A stretch of DNA of 23,705 nucleotides from Branchiostoma floridae (GCF_000003815.2 NW_023365880.1:3969-27673); one strand, 5' to 3'; counted from the first letter of the stretch, positions 1 to 10,396 are shown. The notes: generated by a model not told the origin, from the sequence alone. Program-made: numbers and translations.

Positions 1-713
1 GGGACCGTACGGCGTTTAGTGAGGGGGGAGGGCCGGTCGCCAGAGGGTCGGGTCAAAAAATTTTTGCATGGCCCTCCCCCCAGGTAAATTTTTTTTTGCT
101 AGGCCCTCCCCCCAAGACAAAATATTTTTGCTTGGCCCTCCCCCTTCCTATCAACTTTGAAAAAAAATATTCAAGACGCCAATAAAACACTGCGCTCCCG
201 CATTTGGAAATGTGCTTTGCGTCATACTTTTTCATGATTTTCATCGAGAAGCAGATCTCCCACCCCTAGTAAAAAACAGGAAAACAGAATGGCTCAAAAT
301 ATCTGCTAAATAGAGGGATAAATATCTGCTTCATAGAGGCATAAATATTTGCTGCTTTATAGAAGCTATTTCATTGTTTTGATATCAAAACAACACCTAA
401 AAAGCATTTGTACCTGGATTTCTAGTAGATTTGCGCCACGAAGCGGCGCGCGCCCCGCTCCCTAAATTTACGTATTGCAAGCTCGCGGGCCCATGCGGCT
501 TGACGGAAACTATTTTCAATTTACATATATTTTGGACTTTTTCTTGGTTCTGTGGTGGTAATAACTTACGGTACATCAGGGAAAAAAATGAAAACCAAAA
601 CGACAGCACGATTCGACTTCCAAAACTGTAGTGGGGAGGGGGGCGCCGACGCGTGACGCTGATTTTCCCACGGCGGGGTAAGACCGGTCGCCTCTCTCTA
701 GCCGCCGGCGGGC
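1..713. repeat. GC-rich repeat-like DNA with short CCCTCCCCC tandem array
   Basis: Positions 55-146 hold three degenerate tandem units of about 31-34 bp, each a poly-A/T run followed by 'ttgcNtggccctcccccc'. The rest of the stretch alternates poly-A/T with GC-rich blocks ('ggcgcgcgccccgc' near 445, 'ggggaggggggcgcc' near 635). The short open frames on both strands have no recognisable domain and poor amino-acid composition, so no gene is called. The look is that of dispersed repeat debris, but I cannot name the family. Confidence 0.5.
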
Positions 714-1186
714 GTGAGACCGCAGACTTGCAGGAGATCTTTTAGAAATGCCACGCTTTTTTTGCCACGATTTCCTGCATTGCTTTTTTATGGGAAAATT
801 TGCTGGTTAGATGACATTTCTATGAAAAAAAAAATACGAGGGTTTCAAGTTTTTGAGAACGACGTTCCGAACACCATGTTCGGCGCCAAAGGCACGAAGA
901 ATCGCAAGGTTTACGTTAGGTCCGGGAGAATTTTGAAATCTTGACCCTCTTAAAAGCCATTTCCTTCAGTTTGAGGAGATATTTTTCTGACAAACAAAGC
1001 TAACTTTAATAGCATTTGAATTTAGAAATACAAAATTAAATCCCCCCCAAACACATTATCACGATGTCGGTCATCAAAGGCGCGAGGCCGGTCACGTCAA
1101 AAGGGGTCCAGGGAAATTTGCAAATATTTACCCTCGAGCTCTGAAACGCCATTTCTTACATTCCTGTGTGAAAATTTGCCCGTCCC
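714..1186 (+). repeat. Degenerate copies of a ~140 bp dispersed repeat
   Basis: Two adjacent blocks (about 860-975 and 1045-1170) share the order 'ccatgt(t)cgg..(c)caaaggc(g/a)cga', then 'ggtcc(g/a)gg.aaatt', then 'gaccctc...aaa(g/c)gccatttc'. The same order recurs near 3040-3115 and 3175-3300. A further partial match ('tttcctgcattg' followed by 'gggaaaatttgct') lies near 768-803. The copies are diverged, with no coding frame. They look like old units of one repeat family rather than a recent tandem array. Confidence 0.5.
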
Positions 1187-1745
1187 GGACTAGTCCGAAC
1201 CGGCATGAACCGTCAGTTCGAACCATGCAATAGTCCAGGGGTCGGACGGGTCGGTCGGACGGGACGGACGCTCGACAGTTCGCAGAACGGTTCGGACGGC
1301 CATAAAGGGTCCAGATTGGCCGCTTGGACTAGCCCGGACTACGTCCCGGACTGGTCCCGGACGGCATCGTTCGAACGCTTTCGGGCGGNNNNNNNNNNNN
1401 NNNNNNNNNNNNNNNNNNNNNNNNNNNNNNNNNNNNNNNNNNNNNNNNNNNNNNNNNNNNNNNNNNNNNNNNNNNNNNNNNNNNNNNNGCCGGACGGCCG
1501 AACGGGCGGTTCCCATAGCAACAAAGCGATCCGAACCGTCTGGGGGCGTGCAGAGCACCGCGGGGCGCCGGTTCGGACGTCTGCGGACGTCTGCGAACCA
1601 CCAATTTACATGGCAACTGTACCTCCCAAACACCCGTGGAATGCGTAAAATCGTGCTGTTGTGAGGTGGAAATCGCTGCCCAAACAGTTCGGACGGTCTG
1701 AACCGCCGGAATGCCGTCACAAAATAGAAAGAATTTGAATGCAAT
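1187..1745. repeat. CCGAAC/GTTCGG-rich island (interrupted by gap)
   Basis: This GC-rich island is dense in degenerate 'gttcggacgg' and 'ccgaaccg' words on both strands, for example 'gtccggactagtccgaaccgg' split around 1184-1203 and 'cagttcggacggtctgaacc' at 1684-1703. Similar words occur at 4300-4322, 5194-5228 and 8062-8225. The open frames across it run through the N gap and reflect the absence of TA-rich stops in this composition, so they are not read as genes. Both ends carry related words in opposite orientation, so a degraded inverted-repeat element is possible. Confidence 0.45.
1389..1488. other. Assembly gap (100 N)
   Basis: Exactly 100 N, a size often used for gaps of unknown length. 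It lies inside the GTTCGG-rich island, where repeats may have broken the assembly. Confidence 0.95.
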
Positions 1746-2894
1746 TCATCCCTCTGCCGCCAGCGCTCCTATAGACAAAGTATTAATGACGGCTTGAAGT
1801 TACAGAATGACACCAGCCGCAAGACAATCAATGTAAATCACATGTGCCCTCACTTTGACGTTATGTGCGTGCGGAGTCCCAGGAAACATTTGATTGCCCG
1901 CACAAACCATGTACAAAGCGTAAGTAATGGATTTCTGATGTCTTTCCGACTGAAGCGTGGTTACCAAACATGTGGTGGAGACACTATCACTAATATATGA
2001 TATACATTCAAGTCCATAATCTAGAAGATTCATTTATAAACATCATTGAATGCCCTAATATATTCATGCCAACGCTAGGCACGTTACGCACCCAGCGGCG
2101 GCGAGGGTTCAGTGACCCCATCTCAAACGTAAACAAGAAGACGATCCTATGAAGAAGCCAAACATTTTGTTGGTGTGTGTTGAACTTTATTGTATTTTGT
2201 TGAAAGAAAGTTGTATCTAAATATTGAATTGTAATATATATGTTAATCTAGTGCCACAAAATATTATTCTACGTGTCTAAAATAAGACTAGTTTTGATAT
2301 AGGTGCTGGCCCCCATACGTGAATTGAACTCTCCCACACTTGATTGAAGCCTCCCGGTCCTTTGGGACAGCCGCCCGACAAGTGCGCACATGTCTGTAAC
2401 TCGTTGTTTGTTGTTTATTTTACGTTCCATGTGTTAATTTTGGCACAGTTTGCACATCCATTGACAGGAATACCACTAAGAATGATGTCGTCATTATACC
2501 CATTTCCTTTGTGTTTCTTGCCTTTTTTCACGAGCAAGTTATTCAAAGACGGGAAAATACGATCCAGATATCAATTTGCGAGCCAGTGGCTAGGCCACAC
2601 CCACACAGCGCGAAACTTTAGGTATAGAGGCGTGCCGCTGTCCATCATCGCGTGGCGACCGACAAAATAATTAGCAACCATATATCCGCTAGCTGGGTGT
2701 CATGCTGTCCGTATTATAAAACGTCTGCACAATTATTATTGGAATCTTTCGGCAGTAAATTTACTTTGCGCACTTGTAAGCGACTTTTGACAAGACTGGC
2801 CGGTGTTCCCGTAAAGCTTTCCTTCTGTCCTAATCCCAGCAAAACTGGTCTCCGGGGACAGCCGCCTACCAGACCGATTCGTAGGGCAGGAATC
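1746..2894. other. No recognisable gene
   Basis: The sequence is mixed in composition. The longest open frame (2344-2670, 108 codons, + strand) has no domain, no plausible splice context and a composition typical of chance frames. I saw no RNA gene or clear transposon end. Confidence 0.5.
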
Positions 2895-3485
2895 AAAATG
2901 TCACACTACAACAGGTCTCCATGCCCGTAGCCAGGATTTTGGTTGGGGGGGGTCTTTTTAGTAATTGTCGGACCATCGAGCGCCGTAGGCGCGAGACTCA
3001 CGCCGAAGGCGTGAGCTTCCTAGGGGGGTCCGGGGGCATGCTCCCCCTGAAAAATTGAAATTTCGACCCTCTGAAACGTCATTTCCTGCATTTTGATGGG
3101 CAAAAATCGCTTGCGAAGTTTAATGGAATTTCTATTAAAGGACAAGGCTTTTGCGTAAGTCTTTGAGGCCAACTCCCTCGACATATTTTCACCATGTCCG
3201 ACACCAAAGGCGCGAGGCGTCGCAATGGAGGTCCGGGGAAATTTTGAAATCTGGACCCTCTGAAAAGCCATTTCCTGCACTTTCTGGGGCAAATTTTGCT
3301 GATAGACTCACTATGATTGGCTGAAATGTCTATCAGGGGAAAATGGCAATCAGTCTTGCCTTTGAAAAAAAAATCTTGGACATGAAAAAGTGGACCTTCG
3401 AGCCTGAAAAAGTGGACCTTTTGAGCGTGTGGGGGGGTTCTTCCGAACCCCCCGAACCAAAATGTCACACTACAACGGGTCTCCA
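2895..3485. mobile_element. 537 bp repeat insertion flanked by 27 bp direct repeats
   Basis: A 27 bp direct repeat beginning 'aaaatgtcacactacaac' lies at 2895-2921 and again at 3459-3485 with one mismatch (A versus G). The enclosed 2922-3458 starts 'tgcccgtagccaggatttt', contains the palindromic 'gcgccgtaggcgc' and 'cacgccgaaggcgtg', carries two copies of the ~140 bp repeat seen near 860-1170, and ends in a 'ggggggttcttccgaacccccc' type hairpin (3431-3452). The arrangement fits an insertion with a long target duplication, as retrotransposition can make. A segmental duplication is the alternative. It has no coding capacity. The family is not named with certainty. Confidence 0.5.
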
Positions 3486-4230
3486 ATTTCTGGAAGGGTG
3501 GCAAAATCACCAATTGCAACGTCCGGCCGCACCTTTGAGCTTCGGCCGTAAGTCTAGAATCTACTTAAATTATTCAGCAAAGCAAATAGGATGTAAAATC
3601 TGCTTGTCCCTAGTGTTATTGTGCATGTGATTTCATTAACTTTTGTAAAATCAACGATATTCAGAAGGCTTCAGAAGTACCACGAGTGATATCATACAAT
3701 GTTGATTGAATGAGTAGAGATTAAAAGACGTCACCCTAGAGGATTATTGTTAACCTACGCCGTAGACGTTTCAACTTTCACATCGCTTGATAGATTTTTA
3801 TGCCCGTCAAAGGCACATGTGTGAATAGCAGGCGAAATCTTTACTTGCGGCACAAGTAAATAAACGCTTTTTGAAAAGTTGGTAAGGAGGAACAATATTA
3901 AACGGGGAGGATTATTGTCGAGGAAATTCCGCTCGTGAGGACATGGATATAACGTCCTTGGGAGGAAGTTACTAGTATGCCATGGTGAGGAGAAGTAATT
4001 CTATGGAACGTTGATATTAATATTTTTCAGTTGTAGTTGTACTCTACTCTCTCTACTCTATATGAAGCATGGACATGGACACCTGACGTGCTAATTCAGA
4101 TTACGCTTAGTCTACAGTTTAGTCTTTGTTCTGTGCGTTTAGTCGTTACACAGCATTGGGCATGTACACAACCAAGATACACTTACTGAAGTACAGAGAA
4201 GAAAACAAATTCGCTGGAATTTCACAGGTT
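3486..4230. other. No recognisable gene
   Basis: AT-richer unique-looking DNA. A CTCTA-type simple repeat lies at about 4038-4062. No exon with both splice sites and a plausible peptide could be recognised. Confidence 0.5.
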
Positions 4231-4356
4231 TTATCCCCAGGGGCAGGCAGGCGAGTTTCTAAAGCTTGACTCCCTGCTGACAATAATCCCGATAGCCCGT
4301 CCGAACGGTTCAAACGGTTCGGGATTTACTGTGGCGTGTCCAGAGATCCGCCTGGC
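4231..4356 (+). repeat. ~126 bp direct repeat, copy 1
   Basis: It starts 'ttatccccaggggcag', then 'agcttgac', 'cctgctgacaataatc', a 'gtccgaacggttc' core and 'gagatccgcctg'. The same blocks appear in the same order and spacing at 5136-5261, with scattered mismatches. The core is the GTTCGG/CCGAAC motif of the GC-rich islands elsewhere in the window. Confidence 0.7.
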
Positions 4357-5135
4357 TCCGACATGTCCGACCCGTGAGAACGTTGCCCCCAACCAGGGAG
4401 GTTTTATCAAACCCGGGACATTGAGGAAACAACTTCGTTACCTTCGTCATGGATTTAAAATTACCTCCGATCAGTGGTGTATGCGGAAATTGTAAGACGA
4501 TCATAATCACATCATTATCTTCGCCGAGAAGGTTATATTTATGATATAATTTGCAACGGTACGTGGAAACATGACTTCCTCTTTGCTGCAACAAGTGAAT
4601 ATTAGGTCATCATACCACTGTGTTTCCACGAAAATGGGCGCTGAAACAACATTGTGCATAATACAGCCCACAGGAGTCCCAGTAAGTGCGGAAAAAATAC
4701 ATGCCTTCAGTTAGCCAGGATTTTGACTGTGCTGTTGATAATTTCACATCTAACACACTTGGTAACACAGCTAAACGATGTAAAACAGTTTCTTACCAGT
4801 TCAGTCTTGAACAAGAAGGGATGTTTATATTCCAGTCCGTTCGTATTCCACGGAAGTTTCGGCAGTCGGTTGGAACAGCACCAGAACATAATTCCACACA
4901 AATTGTTTGTGTTGCTAGTCCTTTTCCATCTCTCCATGGCAGTTTGATGCATCCTGACCCGAAACGACAACGTACAAACCCCTCACGCGACACCTCTTCC
5001 AACTTATCCATGATAGTCTGTACATTTAGCCTTAGTATAAGACTAAAAAGCGGAAAAATAACACAGGACATCAGGAAGCGGTTTACTGATGAGTTTTCAA
5101 TTTGAAATGACCGCGACGCACGCGCAATGCTCATG
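4357..5135. other. Spacer between direct repeats, no supported gene
   Basis: It holds a 139-codon open frame on the + strand (4686-5105) overlapped by a 113-codon frame on the minus strand (4793-5134). Neither shows a domain, signal peptide or consistent low-complexity-free composition, and overlapping frames on both strands argue for chance. The flanking direct repeats show no TG...CA ends and no target duplication, so an LTR element is not supported. Confidence 0.4.
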
Positions 5136-5261
5136 TTATCCCCAGGGGCAGACAGGGGAGTCTTTCAAGCTTGACAGCCTGCTGACAATAATCGTGATAA
5201 CCGGTCCGAACGTTCAGAACGGTTCGGGAGGCACTGTTGCGTGTCCTGAGATCCGCCTGTC
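5136..5261 (+). repeat. ~126 bp direct repeat, copy 2
   Basis: Second copy of the 4231-4356 repeat, 905 bp downstream in the same orientation. It shares 'ttatccccaggggcag', 'cctgctgacaataatc', the CCGAAC/GTTCGG core and 'gagatccgcctg'. Confidence 0.7.
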
Positions 5262-8061
5262 CCTGGCCAGATCCAGGGCAGTTCTCTAAGTCTAACCTTT
5301 CATATTACGAAGGATGAAGCGTCCAAATTTCTCAGGGGAACATGACACTGACCCCTAGATTGTGCGTCACCATCCCCAACCCCTATCAATTTGCGACGCA
5401 CGGGTAGTGCATAGTCTCTCCTTCTGTAAGTGTAACGTGCTGGGTGCAGCCATCCACGGCGTTTCTTGATCCAGTCGTCGCTTCGACTAACGAGTAATAT
5501 ATTTTCGAATTTTTATTGTACGTTTGTGCTCTTAAAGCTAAGTACAGGTCAAAATGATAAAGTAGTTCTAACGCTTCTAACAACAATATGCATATAAAAT
5601 GGTGGCGTTAGATGTTCGGCTAACCGTTCCCCGTGTCCTGTTTTGGATACCGTACTCCAGCGTGACACAGCACTGTACTTGTTTTTAGTCCCACTTTCTT
5701 GATATAATGTCAAGGGGAATATCACTGGTCAAACTCAACACGTTTTCAGAGAGTCGATTGAAGTCTCGCTGCTACAGGTCGTCCAACAGGTGATCCAACC
5801 AGGTACTGCTCACAAGTTCCTTTCCGGCCAAAGCATGCGCTTTGACTCCAAACGATGGTGGAAATTTTGGTAAGTGAGAAACATTCAAAATATTGCACTT
5901 CACAAATCATGTTAGGTATTGTCCACAAGGCGAGATAATGCCGGACGCCATGAAAGGCAATAAAGATGCTAAATACATTTTCAACATTATCTCCCGTATT
6001 ATTGCACATTTGGACAGAATCGTCGCTTGGTACAATGACAGTCAATCGAAACGTAGCGCAACTCAATGTCGTCTTATTTGTAAAGCGCCAGAGACAATTA
6101 TTTAATCATAGGGTAGAAAGATTATATTTAGTTCTACAGAAAACAATGGTGGTCTGTAACTTTTCCCCGCCCGTTTTAACGCCGTGCGAGCATGATCAAT
6201 CCAGAGTCGTATGGTGAAGACCTCAGGTGCCAGGGTGACCTACAATAGCATTGTCGTTTATTCTTCTTATAGTACTTTATTACACTGCGCTTGGAAGACA
6301 ACGATTTTATTGGCGTGGGCAATGTAGTTAGTAAATCAAACACGACAGCAGAACGGACAATATAGCGTTCGTGTGATTTAGAAACGAAACACGGCGTGCC
6401 GAATTCTTATTCGCCATGCCACTACGACTATCCAAGCGGTATCTGCTGTTACGTGTTTAAGACTTTTTTTCTCATTTATCGCTAGAGAAAAATAAAGAGA
6501 CAAACAGGACTAAAACATATTCGTTCTTCATGAGAACAGACTTCGTAACAATGACTTGTTCATACCTATAGATATTCATATGTCTGTTTAGTTATAGACC
6601 TTACGAAAGTCGCTTTACTTTTGTCGTGTCAATAAAGATTTTATATGCTGCATGCACGGCATTTGGTAGTGTACGAGATACGATACAAAGACTGGTACTT
6701 CGTGGCAGATTACCCTTTAATAATGGTCGAGAGGATAAACATGTAGGTGTGATCCGCGTACTCAACGCTGCATGGGCGTGATGGGCAATCCAAACTGTGC
6801 AGGTCGCGTACTGTTCCCTGGCCGGCTTACTCTTCTATTCATTCTATTTCTACGGTTTTCCAGCGACCCGGAGTCTGGTACTGGTAGAGACTAACATTTT
6901 CCTGCAAGGAGAGAGCAAGCCGACATGCAAGTCGGCAAGCAAGCCTGCCGACTTCATTAGACAAACAGGCATTTGTCGCAGTTCTCCCAGACGTATTTTT
7001 CCGTCCATAAAACTCGGACAGGGCCCACAACCTAAATTATGTCACAAAATGTGGCAATATGTAACTGCGAAAATTTTGGCATTGTCTTAATCACGTGGTT
7101 GAACAACGTGTTTTGGCTCGCCATATTCAGATGAATTTCCAAGAAACTTGATAGTGGGGCATAGGATTTCAGTTTCAGTTTCTTACAACCAATCATGTGG
7201 CTCATTATTTGCAGTGAAAATCGACGTCTCCGGCTCATTTCGTACAAATCGTAGCGATTGGCTAGCCAGTAAATAGATTGTCCCACACTGTACACATCAA
7301 ACGGCTGCCGCCAGCATGGCGCCATGGCAACGGCCAATGTGTGGTGGGAAGACCACCAGAGCGCCGCTCACGTGCGCCTCACAGGCGGGATGTCAATCAA
7401 CCCGCTGTTTATTTCAGCGGGTGCAGCCTGGAACTGGGGTCGCCGTGTTTTCCAAAATCATCTCGCACACTGGACAGCCGGGCTTTCTGAGCAACGTTCG
7501 CACATGCAGAAAAACTGCACTGAGTAGCGGAGCAGATTCTTCAAAGGGTGACTCAACACTGTAAGCTGGAAATTGGAAAATGAACAGCATTTTATAAGTG
7601 TATGTAAACTTTACTAGAAGACCCATCAGTTGGTTTTTGCTACTCTATTGAGTATTGTATTATACTCTACTCTTCACTTCAGACAGCCGTGCGTGGTGAC
7701 ATATATGTACAAGAAAACACGTCACCCATTCATTAGTCGCGGCCAAAATTTAATATAGAAGAAAAGTTGTAGATTTGAAGGTAGAAAAATCTCAATTTTT
7801 TAAATTTTCATAGTACATTTTGTATTGTTCTGGCGATAGTGCAACGCTATTACTATTAGTGTTCGCCCGCTCTGGCTGTTGCCCCGCAATAATGGACGTA
7901 ATGCATGCCTCTAACAATGTCTAATAGTCTCACCTACGGACTTTACTGCTCTTCTGGCCGCTGCGCCTAGTGTACGGAAGGGGGCGCTGTCGCACGGCTT
8001 CATACAATTTAGGGACTTAGACAAAATTTGGCAGGGCGGCGGCAATTTTTTCTAAGTGTTT
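5262..8061. other. No recognisable gene; a few hairpins
   Basis: No exon is recognised. Structure seen includes a short inverted repeat 'gccgac atgcaa gtcggc' with a further 'gccgac' near 6921-6955, an 8 bp stem 'acccgctg/cagcgggt' with a 7 nt loop at 7400-7422, and an X-box-like word at 7318-7331. Overlapping frames at 7278-7564 in all three + frames and the opposite strand reflect local GC richness, and none looks like a known protein. First exons of the downstream phosphatase could be here unrecognised, but I have no positive evidence. Confidence 0.45.
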
Positions 8062-8225
8062 TACGGCGCCCGAAGCGTCCGGCGGTCCTGAACTGCCGAA
8101 CGTGCTGAACCACTTAATGACGGTTCACCGCCCGGCGCTCGGACTGGCAGCCTCGCGGGCCGGACGGCTTTGACGTAGGCGGACCGCTCGGACTGCCCTC
8201 GGACCGGTCCGAACCGTTCGGGGCG
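8062..8225. repeat. Second CCGAAC/GTTCGG-rich island
   Basis: Composition and words ('cggtccgaaccgttcggg' at 8204-8221, 'gaagcgtccggcggtcc', 'gcggaccgctcggac') match the island at 1187-1745 and the cores of the repeats at 4231 and 5136. There is no coding potential. Confidence 0.5.
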
Positions 8226-8247
8226 AGTTGATTTTCACACAGGTTGT

Positions 8248-8283
8248 CTGGTGCAGGTCAATTTTTAATGTTACCTGCACCAG
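8248..8283. repeat. 11 bp perfect inverted repeat (hairpin)
   Basis: 'ctggtgcaggt' at 8248-8258 pairs perfectly with 'acctgcaccag' at 8273-8283 across a 14 nt AT-rich loop. A second overlapping arm ('tgcaggt' at 8284-8290) follows. Probably the end of a small repeat; function unknown. Confidence 0.7.
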
Positions 8284-8435
8284 TGCAGGTATGCAGAAAA
8301 GGGTATTTCAAGCCCTGATGAATATCCTTAAAGTTCCATATGAAAATTGAATCACATTTAGGCGCAACACACCAATTTTATACTGTAGGTACAAGTTGTG
8401 TTAGACCACATTTATTGGTTTGATCCACTCACACT

Positions 8436-10119
8436 TAGTGGTGCGTACCAAAGCTCACGTTCCGGTTCAGGTTCGGACTCGAGTCCAAAGATTCCGGTTC
8501 AGGTCCGGACTTATAAGTCCGGTTTTTGACGGTCGCTAATTTTCCCATATAGACACAAGCATAAAGCGACTTGCTCTAGGCGACACATAATTTGCGTCTC
8601 CGGCGCCCGCAACCACATTCGACCGGGCCGCATGCTATAAAAATATTGCCAAAGACGACTGCATCATTTTCAAAGTTTTCCGCTTTTTTTTTTGACGGCC
8701 GAAATTTCAAAATGGCGCTTGCGAGGTCATAGGGGTCAATAGGATAGCCTACTGTAATGCGGGTAGAAAAGGATGCGTGCGGTGTTTTTATACTCTACAT
8801 TTAACCTTACAAATTAATTGTAAATTTATTCGTTACAAAGATAGAGTCCATTCCAAGACACCATGCGGATGTTTGTGGCCATTGTTTAGAATTGATTTTA
8901 AAGTTTTGTAATTATATGTCTAGGACATTTGATACTTCAGAAATATTTGTAACACTGTTTCAACTTTATAAATAATTCCCTGGTCCTATAAAACTTTGGA
9001 AATATTCATCGTGTGGAATTGGATACTTCTAATGGTTTCTAAATAATGATAACAACACTCTACCATCATTTACCATTTTCTACCATTTTCTACCGTTTTT
9101 TGTAAATGGTTCAGTGGGCTGGGAAGAAAGCAATTCACACATTCTTGCAAAGTATGGTTGGGTGCCATGCAACAATGGCCCTCCACAATGGATCCACCAG
9201 TGCCCAGCAGTGAAATCTAAAAATATACAGATACAACAATAGGGCTTACTTTTATGGGGGCAATAAACTAATTTAACCATTTGGCCAGGTTTACCATTTT
9301 TTGTAAATATTTGTAAATGTGAAATAATCACACAGAGGTTTCACAATTATTCTAAATAAAGATATTTTTGTACAGTTACTTTCAAAATGTTTCTAAAATA
9401 TTCAAAGGAATTCAAATATATGAGTGCTTTCTCTGTCAATTTTTTAAAAATAATTCAATTTTTGTGGCTCAGATATTCTTTTATTCAAAATAATTCAGAC
9501 TTATTATAAATATCGCCTAAAAACTCTCATGGTGTCTTGGAATGGACTCTAAAGGCAGGAGGTATAAAATAAGTTTATGAACTTAAACTTTTTTTTAATA
9601 AAGCGTGTCGGTATTTCTTTTTAACAAGCTGCTCACCCATGCTTTCAGTGAAGTATCCCGGCAAGCGGCAAATGTCAACAGTCGCCGGAGATTTGTTTTA
9701 GCTTGTTTATCTCGGAAATTTTCTTCATTTTCAGAAGATATGGGACTTAAAACCCATACCAGGAGATAAACAAATCCACATACTTTATTTTCATGGGTAA
9801 TATTGCTAAAGTGAACCTGTCATTTTTGCCGCGTTGCCGGATTTTGAAAGAAGTTTCCCGTGGCGCGACCATGTGCTTGGCCCGCTTATGGCGGTAGGAC
9901 AATGTATTTTCGCAGAAATACGTTATTTTCTGGCCCGTTGGCTGCGATTAATAAAGTTACATAGGCATCTAGCGTTGTTTTAGATGATACTAGTATACAA
10001 TAAGAAAGAGATATCCGGTTTTTCCAGAAAACCGGTTTTCGACGTTCCGGTTTTAACCGGACTTGAACCGAAAGTTATAGCAAGTCCAAGTCCGGTTCGG
10101 CGAACCGGTACGCACCACT
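8436..10119 (-). mobile_element. Non-autonomous hAT-like transposon, copy 1 (interrupted)
   Basis: It starts 'tagtggtgcgtacc' at 8436 and ends in the inverted form '...ggtacgcaccact' at 10119, where the assembly gap begins, so the last base is hidden. It aligns along its length, in reverse orientation, with 14170-15198. Relative to that copy it carries a 706 bp nested insertion (8844-9549) and lacks about 55 bp near 8672. The TAGNG terminus and 8 bp duplication (seen at copy 2) are hAT-superfamily hallmarks. It has no transposase frame, so it needed one supplied in trans. The left flanking 8 bp is 'ctcacact' (8428-8435); the right duplicate should lie in the gap. Strand is given relative to copy 2. 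Confidence 0.85.
8844..9549. mobile_element. Nested 706 bp MITE with 22 bp TIRs and TA target duplication
   Basis: Perfect 22 bp terminal inverted repeats beginning 'gagtccattccaagacacc' lie at 8844-8865 and 9528-9549. TA stands on both sides (8842-8843 and 9550-9551). The sister hAT copy shows the empty site: there the same sequence reads 'aaagataaatgcagg' with a single TA (complement of about 14732-14746). TA duplication suggests the IS630-Tc1-mariner superfamily, although the termini are not the usual Tc1 CAGT type. The interior is AT-rich, with three tandem 'taccatttt(c/t)' words near 9069-9100 and no coding frame of note. Confidence 0.85.
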
Positions 10120-10368
10120 NNNNNNNNNNNNNNNNNNNNNNNNNNNNNNNNNNNNNNNNNNNNNNNNNNNNNNNNNNNNNNNNNNNNNNNNNNNNNNNNN
10201 NNNNNNNNNNNNNNNNNNNNNNNNNNNNNNNNNNNNNNNNNNNNNNNNNNNNNNNNNNNNNNNNNNNNNNNNNNNNNNNNNNNNNNNNNNNNNNNNNNNN
10301 NNNNNNNNNNNNNNNNNNNNNNNNNNNNNNNNNNNNNNNNNNNNNNNNNNNNNNNNNNNNNNNNNNNN
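10120..10368. other. Assembly gap (249 N)
   Basis: It begins exactly one base before the expected end of hAT copy 1 and ends at the 5' edge of the first visible phosphatase exon. It probably hides the transposon's last base, its target duplication and intron sequence. Confidence 0.95.
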
Positions 10369-10369
10369 A

Positions 10370-10396
10370 GGTGACTTTGCCTATGACATGAATGAT
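10370..10396 (+). CDS. ACP7: Phosphatase exon with metal block II (GDFAYDMND)
   Basis: Nine codons from the gap edge to donor 'gtaagt'. The 'ag' at 10369-10370 could itself be the acceptor, in which case the exon starts at 10371 with a split glycine codon. Otherwise the exon continues into the gap. The D of GDxxY bridges the two metals and the Y is the Fe(III) tyrosinate ligand in this family. Confidence 0.85.

Noticed and set aside
1190-1744. Long open frames spanning the first N gap
   Set aside because: They are open only because N runs and CG-rich composition lack stops. The peptides are Arg/Pro/Ser-rich repeats of the GTTCGG motif.
4686-5134. 139-codon open frame (+) and overlapping 113-codon frame (-)
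   Set aside because: No domain, no splice context, and open frames on both strands over the same bases point to chance.
4231-5261. Solo or paired LTRs of a retrotransposon
   Set aside because: The repeats do not begin TG and end CA, have no target duplication, and the segment between encodes no gag or pol features.
7278-7564. Cluster of overlapping + strand frames as a first coding exon
   Set aside because: All three frames are open in a GC-rich patch and none resembles the N-terminus of a phosphatase or another known protein.
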